A DNA stretch of 64,000 nt from Thermosynechococcus vestitus BP-1 (lineage in GTDB: Bacteria > Cyanobacteriota > Cyanobacteriia > Thermosynechococcales > Thermosynechococcaceae), in assembly GCF_000011345.1 (NCBI RefSeq), contig NC_004113.1, positions 1,178,001 to 1,242,000 of the forward strand, written 5' to 3'. The notes beneath the pieces were generated by a model. That model had not been told where the DNA came from, did not search any database, and saw nothing but the letters and a program-made list of their open reading frames with translations. Made by a program: the position numbers and the translations under genes. Shown here piece by piece: positions 7,144 through 15,071 of this stretch (within the stretch, counting starts at the first letter, position 1; every line of letters starts with the position of its first letter).

Positions 7144-8319
7144 ATGAGTGGCGATCGCCAGCCCTATCAAATTTTGGTTATTGATGATGATCCCACCACC
7201 CGACTCCTGTTGCGGAAAACCCTAAGGGATTTGGGCTATTCGGTATCGGTTGCCAGTCATGGCCGCGAGGGGATTGCGATCGCCACCGCCGAGAAACCCG
7301 CCTTGATTATCTGCGACTGGATGATGCCCGAACTGGATGGGCTAGAGGTCTGCCGCCACATTAAGCAGGATGAGGAACTCTCCCGCAGTTTTTTTATTCT
7401 GCTCACAGCCAAAGGGGAACTGCAGGATCGCATTCAGGGATTGGATGCGGGTGCCGATGAATTCTTGTCAAAGCCCATTGACCCTAACGAACTGCGAGCA
7501 CGAATTCAGGCAGGTTTGCGCCTCTATCAACTGAGTCAGGACTTGCTTAAGCAAAAACAACTCCTTGAGGCTGAGCTTCACGAGGCGGCTGATTATGTGC
7601 GATCGCTCCTGCCGGCTCCCCAAGAAGACCCCTGCAAAATTAACTACTCCTTCTTGCCTTCCAGTCAGTTGGGGGGCGATTGCTTTGACTTTTTCTGGGT
7701 GGGCGATCGCTATTTAGTGCTCTACATTCTCGATGTTTCAGGCCATGGCTTGGGGGCGGCTCTGCCTTCGGTCTCCGTTTTGAATCTGTTGCGGAGCACA
7801 ACGCGGGAGCAAACGAGCGGCACGTTTGATTACCGCCACCCTGCCCAAGTTCTGGAAGCCCTCAACAATGGTTTCCAAATGACGGCTCAGCACGAAAAGT
7901 ATTTCACGATTTGGTACGGCGTGTACGATCGCCAAACGCGGCAGTTGACCTATGCCAGTGGTGGACACCCACCGGCACTCCTCCTCGCCCCTAAGGCTGC
8001 TCAATGGCAAGCTACCCTGCTCAAGACACCGGGCATTCCCATTGGTATGTTTGCTGAGATGGTCTTTACCCAAGCCACGATTGAAGTTCCCCCTTCGGCG
8101 GTTCTCTACCTCTTTAGTGACGGCGTCTATGAGTTTGAAACAACCGACCATCAGATTTGGGGTCTCGACGCCTTTAGGGACTTACTCATTACTGCCCACA
8201 CCCAAAACCCTGTGCCCCCATTGTCCCAGTTGATTTCCCAGGTGCAAAGGCATGCAGCACCCGCTGGCTTTGGTAGTGATGATGTTTCACTGGTACAAGT
8301 GGCCTTCCCACGCCCCTAA
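7144..8319 (+). CDS. response regulator with PP2C (SpoIIE/RsbU-type) phosphatase output
   Basis: Two-domain signalling protein of 391 residues. The receiver domain (about 8-125) has the acid pair Asp14/Asp15, phosphoacceptor Asp58 in IICDWMMPELDG and Lys110 in FLSKPID. After a short coiled linker comes a PP2C-like SpoIIE phosphatase domain (about 165-388). It contains the metal-binding signatures LGGDCFDFFWVGD, DVSGHGLGAAL, YASGGHPPALL, FSDGVYE and GSDDVSLV. Such proteins dephosphorylate anti-sigma-factor antagonists in partner-switching cascades. The transposon end directly upstream supplies the ribosome binding site and may have displaced the native promoter. An RsbQ-like protein, from a related type of pathway, is encoded 4.5 kb downstream. 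Confidence 0.92.
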   Translation: MSGDRQPYQILVIDDDPTTRLLLRKTLRDLGYSVSVASHGREGIAIATAEKPALIICDWMMPELDGLEVCRHIKQDEELSRSFFILLTAKGELQDRIQGLDAGADEFLSKPIDPNELRARIQAGLRLYQLSQDLLKQKQLLEAELHEAADYVRSLLPAPQEDPCKINYSFLPSSQLGGDCFDFFWVGDRYLVLYILDVSGHGLGAALPSVSVLNLLRSTTREQTSGTFDYRHPAQVLEALNNGFQMTAQHEKYFTIWYGVYDRQTRQLTYASGGHPPALLLAPKAAQWQATLLKTPGIPIGMFAEMVFTQATIEVPPSAVLYLFSDGVYEFETTDHQIWGLDAFRDLLITAHTQNPVPPLSQLISQVQRHAAPAGFGSDDVSLVQVAFPRP

Positions 8320-8391
8320 CTTGGGGCTCCAGATTGCATAATGCGGCGTCTTCTGTGCAATATCCTAAGCAGTAGCGGAGTGAAGTCAGCT

Positions 8392-9810
8392 ATGGGCGGA
8401 TGGGAGTTTTTATTGCAAAAGGAGGGCGATCGCGCTTGGTTGCCCCTAGAGCCACCCTCGGCGGAAGTTTTGGAGGGCAGTTACCGCTTGATGGCGCGCT
8501 GTCCTGTTCCTGAAACCTCTGTGGAGGTGCAAATTAGCCATCTTTACGATGATCAGGGGGTGCCCAAGCAACGCTATCAACGCCGCACCCACCGCAGCAG
8601 TTCCACCGGACTCATGGGTATTCTGCCCTTTACCTATTTGCAGCCGGGGCGTTGGGAGTTTCAATGCCGTGTGGCGCGAGAGGGGGTGCTGGATTCAGAG
8701 GTGTTTGCGATCGCCCTTGATGTCCTTGCCCAAAGCGAAGAGTGGGACTTGCCCACACCAGAAACCTTGCCTGCGGTGCCAGAGCCACCAGTTAAAGCCG
8801 CCGACCCCCCTCCGCCCCAAGAACCCGCCCCTGCACAACTGCCCACGACGCTGATTGAGCTGCCCCAAAGTGCCTATACCATCTTTGCCGATGAAACGTT
8901 AGTTTTGGAGGGCACAGTTGCTGTTCCCGGTACAGTGGTGGTTCGCTTGCGCAATCCCGTCACCCGCGATGTGGTACAGGAGCACTCAGTGCCAGCGATC
9001 GCCCGCGAGGGGAAATGGGGGTTTCAGTGTACACTCACACCCTTGGCCGATTATCCAGTTATGGTGGGGGAAGCCCGCCTCCTACCCAACAAACCCCTAG
9101 AAGACAGCGATCTTCGCCAAGTCCAAGCCTTTATGGTCACGGTGCTCCCGGCACCCGAGATCCCTGCCGTCTGTGCACCACCCCAACCCTCCCCCCCAAA
9201 GCGCAAAACGCCCCCTGGTCCGCAGTTGCCCATCTTAGGGGATACGGCCCTCCAACCGGTGCCAGTGAGCGGCTTCTCCCTGCCGCCCCAACTGAAGCCT
9301 GTGAAAGCGCCCGTTGTTGTGGATTTGCCCAGCTTTTGCCAGCCCCTCTCTGCGGTTACTGTACCACCGCCTCGCGACTTGCCCAGGGATCGCCAAAAGC
9401 GATTTTGGTCGCGATTGCAGCAGTTAGCTGAGTTAACGCCCCCCCTTGAAACCACACCCCCAGGATCGACAAATCCTGAGAGTACCTATCTATTGACCCC
9501 ACCCCAGCTCCTGCTGTCACCGGAGCCACTGGTATCGCCGCTGCACCTCAAGGTGAATTTGCCTGCAACACAACGGGGTTGCTCTGTCAAAGTGTGGATC
9601 ACCAATGGCGAAACAGGAGAGTTAATCGCTGGCCCCCGCTGGCTAGTGGAGTTTGACTTTTATCCCTATGGGGATTACTGGCAAACTGTTCTTCACATTG
9701 ACGTACCTGCTAGGGTCCGTTCCATTGCCCTGATGGCGATCGCCATTGACCCCAAAACAGGCGCGGAAAGCCCCACTGTGGTTCTGCAGCGACAGGTACA
9801 AACGCCCTAG
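8392..9810 (+). CDS. proline-rich protein of unknown function, conserved N-terminal module
   Basis: About 472 residues, not assigned to a function. The N-terminus (WEFLLQKEGDRAWLPLEPPSAEVLEG) and repeated beta-strand-like segments ending in WEFQCRV or WGFQCTL suggest two or three immunoglobulin-like or carbohydrate-binding-like beta domains. Proline-rich spacers separate them (about residues 135-170 and 275-340). A last beta-rich domain (residues ~385-470) contains a KVWITNGETGELIAGPRWLVEF segment. No signal peptide or membrane helix is visible. ATG at 8392 is preferred since the WEFLLQKEGDR block follows immediately; an upstream ATG at 8341 is in frame. The stop overlaps the convergent MBL gene by four bases. 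Confidence 0.7.
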   Translation: MGGWEFLLQKEGDRAWLPLEPPSAEVLEGSYRLMARCPVPETSVEVQISHLYDDQGVPKQRYQRRTHRSSSTGLMGILPFTYLQPGRWEFQCRVAREGVLDSEVFAIALDVLAQSEEWDLPTPETLPAVPEPPVKAADPPPPQEPAPAQLPTTLIELPQSAYTIFADETLVLEGTVAVPGTVVVRLRNPVTRDVVQEHSVPAIAREGKWGFQCTLTPLADYPVMVGEARLLPNKPLEDSDLRQVQAFMVTVLPAPEIPAVCAPPQPSPPKRKTPPGPQLPILGDTALQPVPVSGFSLPPQLKPVKAPVVVDLPSFCQPLSAVTVPPPRDLPRDRQKRFWSRLQQLAELTPPLETTPPGSTNPESTYLLTPPQLLLSPEPLVSPLHLKVNLPATQRGCSVKVWITNGETGELIAGPRWLVEFDFYPYGDYWQTVLHIDVPARVRSIALMAIAIDPKTGAESPTVVLQRQVQTP

Positions 9811-11429
9811 CTTTCGGGTTCCGGTTGCGTTTCCGCCCGCTCAAAGCCTGGACAATAGCCCTCCGGGGCCACCTTGAAGTTGTAGAGGGCGGAGGCTTCG
9901 TTCCAGCAGCGTTGACCGCGATAAAATTGACAGTTAAAACAACTGGGCTGGTCGGGGGCGATCGCAGCTGAAGTACCACCGAGCACTTCTTTGGGGGTCA
10001 TGCCGCGAATCAGTAATTGCTCCCCTTGCCAAGAGGCCAGAACAAAGCCGGTATCTGCCAGCCGTCGCCAGCGCGAATCCGTGGTAATAGAAGGCGGTAG
10101 GCGAATCATGACTTCATCATTCCACTCACTCACCTCTCCCTCATAGGCCAGTTGCACCAATGAACTGGGCGTCGAAAGTGTCAATTGGCCAATGGGAAAT
10201 TGAATCGTTGAGCCACTGGTGGGGGTGTGCAGATGGTAGCGGTTACTCAATTCATTCAGGCTAGCCAAGTCCGCAAGGTAGTTGGGATCGCCGTGGATCA
10301 GCACCACATGCTGCGGTCGGATATTGTGAATCAGTTGAGTCGTTGCAGGGCCATCGGCATGGAGGGAGAGTAAAAACGTATCCACCTCCACATTGGGTAA
10401 GTCTCCGAACTCAGGATAGCCTTCCCGGACGGGCTGACCATAGCGCAGCCGTGGATAGAGCACCAGCCACGGGCGTCCCCCTTCGGTCAGGTAGGGGCGC
10501 AGGTCTTGATCCTCCTCCACAAGGACAATCGTAGGGACTTCACCTTGAATTTGCGCCCAATTGCTCAAGGGCTGCACTTGGGGTTTGACCCGCTGATCCC
10601 AAAAGAGGGACTGGTGGTGGGCAAAGTTTTGAATGGCGGTGGGTAAATGGGACAAAACCGTGAGGTAGGCATCACAACCGCGGGCGATCGCCGGCCCCAC
10701 CCAAATCTGAATCGGCCGTCCTGTAAAGAGATGATGACTGCGCAACAGGATGAGAATTTCTTGGGCGGTACCGAGGGGCGGCAGGGGAAGTAATAGATTG
10801 TAGCCCTGGTCAATTGCTGTGCGCATGCGCTCCGCCAATTGGTTTTCCTGTTGCCGGCGGTGGGGGTGTCGCGCTGTGCCCAAGCTGCCTTCAATGATGA
10901 GCACATCCGGTTGCAATCCCCGTAGATCCGCAAGGGCCAGTCCTTCCGTAAAGCGAGTATGGGACAGGAAAAAATCCCCCGTATAAATCACGCTCAGGGG
11001 TGGTTGCTCTGGGTTTGCATCTTGATAGGTGAGGACAAAAACCGCTGCCCCCGGCAGATGCCCCGCAGGAAAGAGTTCAGCCGTTAGGCCATCGCCAAAC
11101 TCCACGGGCGATCGCCAAGGTAAGGCACGGCAAAAGGGAGGCACCGTTTCATCTGGCCAATTCAGGGGCAACAGTTGCGTTGTCACTTCACTGGCATAGA
11201 TAGGAATATGGGGAAAACGGCGATGGAGGGCCAACAGACTGCGGGCATGATCCGCGTGGGCATGGCTACAGAGCACTAGGTCAAAGGGATGCTGTTCAAT
11301 CTCATCAAGGGGCAAGACATCAAGAGACGGCACACCGCAGTCCAGCAAAATCCGATAGGTGCCAATTCCTAAGCCAATGCACACCCCCTCCTCAGCGTGA
11401 CCCACCCCATAGTTGAGGCACTCGATCAT
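9807..11429 (-). CDS. metallo-beta-lactamase fold, beta-CASP-type protein with C-terminal Cys cluster
   Basis: A 540-residue MBL-fold protein. The metal-binding HxHxDH signature is present as CSHAHADHA (residues ~54-62), followed by FPAGHLPGAAVF and YTGDFFLS. A beta-CASP-like segment and an RMMBL-like stretch (PQHVVLIHGDPNYLADL) follow, as in RNA-processing exonucleases of the CPSF/RNase J group. An additional C-terminal region carries four cysteines (CFNCQFYRGQRCW ... GYCPGFE) that could bind metal. This is not RNase J itself: length, core motifs and tail differ. RNA or DNA hydrolysis is plausible but inferred. The gene is convergent with 8392-9810 and is followed upstream by ndhP on the same strand. 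Confidence 0.8.
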   Translation of the reverse strand: MIECLNYGVGHAEEGVCIGLGIGTYRILLDCGVPSLDVLPLDEIEQHPFDLVLCSHAHADHARSLLALHRRFPHIPIYASEVTTQLLPLNWPDETVPPFCRALPWRSPVEFGDGLTAELFPAGHLPGAAVFVLTYQDANPEQPPLSVIYTGDFFLSHTRFTEGLALADLRGLQPDVLIIEGSLGTARHPHRRQQENQLAERMRTAIDQGYNLLLPLPPLGTAQEILILLRSHHLFTGRPIQIWVGPAIARGCDAYLTVLSHLPTAIQNFAHHQSLFWDQRVKPQVQPLSNWAQIQGEVPTIVLVEEDQDLRPYLTEGGRPWLVLYPRLRYGQPVREGYPEFGDLPNVEVDTFLLSLHADGPATTQLIHNIRPQHVVLIHGDPNYLADLASLNELSNRYHLHTPTSGSTIQFPIGQLTLSTPSSLVQLAYEGEVSEWNDEVMIRLPPSITTDSRWRRLADTGFVLASWQGEQLLIRGMTPKEVLGGTSAAIAPDQPSCFNCQFYRGQRCWNEASALYNFKVAPEGYCPGFERAETQPEPES

Positions 11430-11461
11430 GAATGGTGATCAGTCACCCTCCCTTGTTAGAT

Positions 11462-11596
11462 TTAGTGGGCAGAACCGTTACCGTGGTATTGATCCGTGTC
11501 GTAGAAGCCATTGCGGGTGCCAAAAAACAAACACAACAGAATAAATACAGGCGTCATAGCCAGCAAAATGGGCTTTACGCTAATCACAGCATCCAT
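11462..11596 (-). CDS. ndhP: NDH-1 small subunit NdhP
   Basis: A 44-codon gene too small for standard ORF cut-offs. The product begins MDAVISVKPILLAMTPVFIL, forms one transmembrane helix (about residues 9-25), and ends with a conserved soluble tail (GTRNGFYDTDQYHGNGSAH). I recognise this as NdhP, a single-span subunit of the photosynthetic NDH-1 complex needed for cyclic electron flow and stability of the large NDH-1L form. The recognition is from memory of the family rather than a search. A GAGG motif lies a suitable distance upstream of the ATG. It lies between thyX and the MBL gene, all on the minus strand. Confidence 0.85.
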   Translation of the reverse strand: MDAVISVKPILLAMTPVFILLCLFFGTRNGFYDTDQYHGNGSAH

Positions 11597-11652
11597 AGTT
11601 CACGCCTCGCTATAGTCAAGTCAGCCTCTTCTGGTACTCAGTGTATCGCGGA

Positions 11653-12468
11653 TCATTGGCGGGGACGTGCTGATTTTCTCTCCTCAAAGTAACGGAGTTG
11701 TCGCCAACCAACAAAATTCGCGTAGGACTGGCGATCGCCCATACATTCGGCCACGTGCTCTAGGGGAGAGAGGTGCTTCGGTTCTGCTCCCGCCAAGCGC
11801 TCATAGAGGGCAAGATCAGAGGCAGGGTCACTGCGTTGGCCATCCCGCAGATAGTAGGAGACCCGTGCACAACGGGCCACAGACATATACTTGCACTCCT
11901 CAAGACTATATTGCTGGCGCTCAATCGGATCGATGTAGGGTAAGTGCCAATCCCCCACAGCCACAGGCGTGGGTTCATGGGTCTCCAGCAAATGCTGAAT
12001 CAGCTTGGCCAAGGCCTGCATTTCTGGCTGGGCATCGGGGTGATTGCGCAAGCGCAGAAAGTTATCCCACTCGGTACTGCTGACAACCGTTTGCATCCAC
12101 ATCCACGGTTCAAGCATGCGGTTGACCACTTGCTTGTGAATTCCCAGCTCATGGAGCTGGCGTGCCCCCTCAAGAACTGCGAGGCGAGTTTTCAGCCAGA
12201 TTTCCTTTGCCGCTTCCTTTTGTTCACTTTCTTCCCGCGCCTGCATCCCTCGCTGGTTTTTTCCCCAATGGTAGGGAATAACAGGATCCGCCTCCACCTG
12301 CGCCATCATTTTTGTGACGGGTACTGCCCGCGAACTGGCGGAATTGCGAGAAAACACGCGATGGGTGAGGAGTTCACTATGGATAAAGCGGGGATACGTG
12401 AGTTGAAGCGTCACCAAGCGCACCCCTGCTGGCGAAATTGAATCGGCAATGACACGCCCCTCTTGCAT
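11653..12468 (-). CDS. thyX: flavin-dependent thymidylate synthase ThyX
   Basis: Makes dTMP from dUMP using methylene-tetrahydrofolate, FAD and NADPH. The ThyX signature region is present as THRVFSRNSASSRAVP at residues 35-50. It departs from the canonical RHRxxSxNxxSxRY in the first Arg and the last Arg-Tyr, as in the larger ThyX subgroup. Later conserved blocks include VVSSTEWDNFLRLRNHPDAQPEMQ (residues ~128-151), typical for dUMP and FAD contacts, and a histidine-rich C-terminal part (SPLEHVAE). The length of 271 residues is in range. The start ATG is followed at once by the conserved N-terminal strand. No thyA is visible in the window. Confidence 0.88.
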   Translation of the reverse strand: MQEGRVIADSISPAGVRLVTLQLTYPRFIHSELLTHRVFSRNSASSRAVPVTKMMAQVEADPVIPYHWGKNQRGMQAREESEQKEAAKEIWLKTRLAVLEGARQLHELGIHKQVVNRMLEPWMWMQTVVSSTEWDNFLRLRNHPDAQPEMQALAKLIQHLLETHEPTPVAVGDWHLPYIDPIERQQYSLEECKYMSVARCARVSYYLRDGQRSDPASDLALYERLAGAEPKHLSPLEHVAECMGDRQSYANFVGWRQLRYFEERKSARPRQ

Positions 12469-12769
12469 TTTTCTCTCTTCTGAATCTCTGCCTTTTCTAG
12501 GCTAGTGCAAGGGGAACACCGTCCGCTATTTTGCAGAACTTGACTTAGGAAGGTGAATCAGTGCTGTCCTAGCGGCAGTGGTTGGCCGGTCAATCAGCTG
12601 TTCAAGACTGCTGACTCACTTTAATGCAGTCATAAACTTTTGCTAAAGCATTTGGCGCCACTCTTTGAGATGTTATGCTTTTTCTAGGATTTTTCTTGGG
12701 GTTTCCAGCTCAATTCATTACACTAAAAGCTAAAAAACTCACTCAAGCTTTTATCAGTGCGAAACTTCT
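12469..12769. other. divergent intergenic region between thyX and rsbQ-like gene
   Basis: About 300 bp with no credible ORF. It should contain promoters for thyX (minus) and the hydrolase (plus). Within it, at 12631-12651, is one copy of a 21-bp motif centred on TGCTAAAGCA that recurs at 25281-25301. No tRNA or terminator was recognised. Confidence 0.5.
12631..12651. promoter_or_regulatory. shared palindromic motif, site 1
   Basis: AACTTTTGCTAAAGCAT at 12635-12651, with CATA before it, matches 19 of 21 bases at 25281-25301. The core approximates the palindrome TGCTATAGCA. It lies about 120 bp upstream of the RsbQ-like gene, so it may be an operator or promoter element. The regulator is unknown. 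Confidence 0.45.
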
Positions 12770-13594
12770 ATGGAAATTACGAGTCAAGATCCCTGTGTTC
12801 CCGATCCTCTGAAGCCCTACGTCCAGATTGATGGCTGGGGCGAAGTTCCTGTTGTGCTTGGACATGGCTTTGGTACTGATAAAAGCGCTTGGGACTATTT
12901 AACCCCTTTCTTGCCTAAGGGCTTTACCTATATCCGCTATGATCTTGCAGGCTGTGGGTCCGATGAGGATACGCAACACCGCTACGATGTCCAAAGACAC
13001 AGCCATTTGTATGGCTATGCTGATGATCTCATTGAATTGCTGGATCAGCTTGGCGTCCAATCTTGCATCTACGTTGGCCACTCGGTCAGCTGCATGATCG
13101 GTGCCATTGCCGCGATCGCCAGACCGGACTTATTTCGACGACACATCTGGATTGGTCCGTCCCCCTGCTATCTCAAGGATGAGAACTATCCTGGTACCCT
13201 CACCCCCGACGACCTACAGGCCATTTATGAAGCAATGGTGACGAACTATCAAGCATGGGCGGCGGGTTTTGCCCCACTCATGTTTGGGCTGAAGGAGGAG
13301 CACCGGCTCGCCGACTTTTCTCAGACCCTCTTTCGGTTGCAGCCAAGGATTGCCCTGCGCACTCTGCAAATGATTTTTGATTCTGATACTCGCTCTTTTG
13401 TCGGCAAAGTGCAGCAGCCTGTACACCTAATTTTTAACCGCAATGACTTCGTCGTTCCCCAAGGGGTAGCCCTATGGCTACATGCCACCTTGCCCCACAG
13501 TACCCTTGATTGGATCGACGCTCAAGGTCATCTTCCCCACATGACCCATCCCACAGCTGTTGGTTCTTTACTCAAAAAATACATGAGCATATAA
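12770..13594 (+). CDS. rsbQ: RsbQ-like alpha/beta hydrolase (sigma-regulatory/ligand-sensing family)
   Basis: A 274-residue alpha/beta-fold hydrolase that matches RsbQ, the partner of the PAS-phosphatase RsbP in Bacillus energy-stress signalling and a relative of plant strigolactone/karrikin receptors. The nucleophile elbow is GHSVSCMIG with Ser105. The acid is Asp226 in FNRNDFVVP and the base His254 in AQGHLPHMTHP, so the triad is complete. The N-terminal DGWGEVPVVLGHGFGTDKSAW carries the oxyanion region. It is followed, 40 bp downstream and on the same strand, by a PAS-GGDEF protein. The pair therefore resembles rsbQ-rsbP with the phosphatase output exchanged for a diguanylate cyclase. The ligand is unknown. 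Confidence 0.88.
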   Translation: MEITSQDPCVPDPLKPYVQIDGWGEVPVVLGHGFGTDKSAWDYLTPFLPKGFTYIRYDLAGCGSDEDTQHRYDVQRHSHLYGYADDLIELLDQLGVQSCIYVGHSVSCMIGAIAAIARPDLFRRHIWIGPSPCYLKDENYPGTLTPDDLQAIYEAMVTNYQAWAAGFAPLMFGLKEEHRLADFSQTLFRLQPRIALRTLQMIFDSDTRSFVGKVQQPVHLIFNRNDFVVPQGVALWLHATLPHSTLDWIDAQGHLPHMTHPTAVGSLLKKYMSI

Positions 13595-13634
13595 ATATAC
13601 AATCTATTCTGGTACAATCGATTCTGGTTAGGGC

Positions 13635-14966
13635 ATGCTAAAAAAAGTGCAGGAACACCTACCCCGCCAGCTTCTTCCCGCGCCCGATGCTATCACAGCA
13701 TTTTGTCATCTCATTGCCAATTGGTCGCGATCTGAGCTTGTCCTTGCCCTAACTGTTGATCAGCAAGGCAATCGGGCACAAATTATCACCACAACCAGCA
13801 CCAAATTTCCCAATCTGGAAATTATCGCGCCGTGGCGAGATTTAGTTCAGGGGACTGTCATTGATGTGCTGCCTTTTCTCAAACTGCCCTCTATTTTTTT
13901 CTGTCTTTTAAGTAAGGTTGAGCGAATTGTTTACATCCCCTGCGGTGAGCCAGAGAAGTGGTGCCAGGGGCTGCTGCTAGTGAATCCCGTCGAAGAGCCG
14001 CTGCAGCAACTCGCAGAACAGAAAGGCTACATTGCTGCTCTGTACCGGCAACTGTTGATTCATCATCGTCAAAGTCAAAATAGCTTCATCTTTGAAGCGC
14101 AATTCCAAGATATTTTCGACACAGTGCCGCTGGGCTTGGTTTTAATCAAGGGGGATAGCTCTACAGCAATGGTCAATTCCTACGCTGCTCAATGGCTACA
14201 ACTGCCACCGGGGAGCCATCCAGTTCAGATTGTTGCTGAGCATATGAAACAGGGGTGGGAGAGATGCGATAACTGCGATGAGTTGGTCAACCTTTTTCAA
14301 GGGCTGGCTGCTAATGCCAACTTCAGTGCTCAAGGGGAGTGTCGGAGGGGTGAGAAAACATTTCTCATTGATACCCACCCGGTGCGTGGCGACAGTCGCC
14401 TAGGGCGCGTGTGGATCTTTTCTGACATCAGTGATATGCGTCAGCGGGAGCAAGCACTTCTGGCTCTGGCTTGGTTAGATCCCCTCACTGGCGCTTTCAA
14501 TCGCCGCTTTCTATTGAGTCGAGTTGAGGCTTATGAGTCCCAAGCCGCTACGGGAGAAGCCCTGCTCACGGTCATGATTTTTGACATTGATCACTTTAAG
14601 CGCATTAATGATACCTATGGTCACGATCAGGGGGATGTGGTTCTGCGCACCTTGGCGGCAAGGGCAAAGCAGGTATTAGAGAGCTGCCAAGACGGCATTT
14701 TGGTACGCTGGGGAGGCGAGGAATTTGTCCTGTTGTTTTTTGTTGCCTACGAAGACCAGGCGAAAGCAGTTGCCGAGGAACTGTGCTCAGTGGTGAGAAG
14801 CCAGCCTGTGGAACTCACAGATCAGTATTCTTTGTCTGTGACAATTAGTTTAGGCGTCACTCTGTTTAGAGGGGGGGAACAGGTGCTCAGTGACTCCATT
14901 CCTCGTGCTGATCAAGCTTTGTATGAGGCGAAACATGGGGGGCGCGATCGCTGGGTGTGGGCATAG
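13635..14966 (+). CDS. diguanylate cyclase with PAS-like sensor domain
   Basis: A 443-residue signalling protein. Residues ~1-130 form a GAF-like or unassigned sensor region. Residues ~155-270 are PAS-like (FQDIFDTVPLGLVLIKGDSS, then HPVRGDSRLGRVWIFSDISDMRQREQ). The GGDEF domain (about 278-440) starts LAWLDPLTGAFNRRFL and carries the active site RWGGEEFV at 358-365 plus FDIDHFKRINDTYGHDQGD, all consistent with c-di-GMP synthesis from GTP. No RxxD inhibitory site precedes GGEEF; the corresponding residues are Ser-Cys-Gln-Asp. The position behind the RsbQ-like gene suggests the hydrolase delivers or senses a ligand for the PAS domain. Confidence 0.9.
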   Translation: MLKKVQEHLPRQLLPAPDAITAFCHLIANWSRSELVLALTVDQQGNRAQIITTTSTKFPNLEIIAPWRDLVQGTVIDVLPFLKLPSIFFCLLSKVERIVYIPCGEPEKWCQGLLLVNPVEEPLQQLAEQKGYIAALYRQLLIHHRQSQNSFIFEAQFQDIFDTVPLGLVLIKGDSSTAMVNSYAAQWLQLPPGSHPVQIVAEHMKQGWERCDNCDELVNLFQGLAANANFSAQGECRRGEKTFLIDTHPVRGDSRLGRVWIFSDISDMRQREQALLALAWLDPLTGAFNRRFLLSRVEAYESQAATGEALLTVMIFDIDHFKRINDTYGHDQGDVVLRTLAARAKQVLESCQDGILVRWGGEEFVLLFFVAYEDQAKAVAEELCSVVRSQPVELTDQYSLSVTISLGVTLFRGGEQVLSDSIPRADQALYEAKHGGRDRWVWA

Positions 14967-15071
14967 ACCCCATCCCTTTTGGGAACTGGTCCGACCGCTG
15001 GGAAACAATGTTAAGGTAGCCGTGTCTAAAAAGATGACTTTTAAGTAGTTGACGACGGTCATTGACCTGCC

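Noticed and set aside
7138-7147. Element boundary extended to include GTAAAGATGA shared by both copies
   Set aside because: Using the longer boundary breaks the frame restored at copy 2 and would place the ATG of the 7144 gene inside the element.
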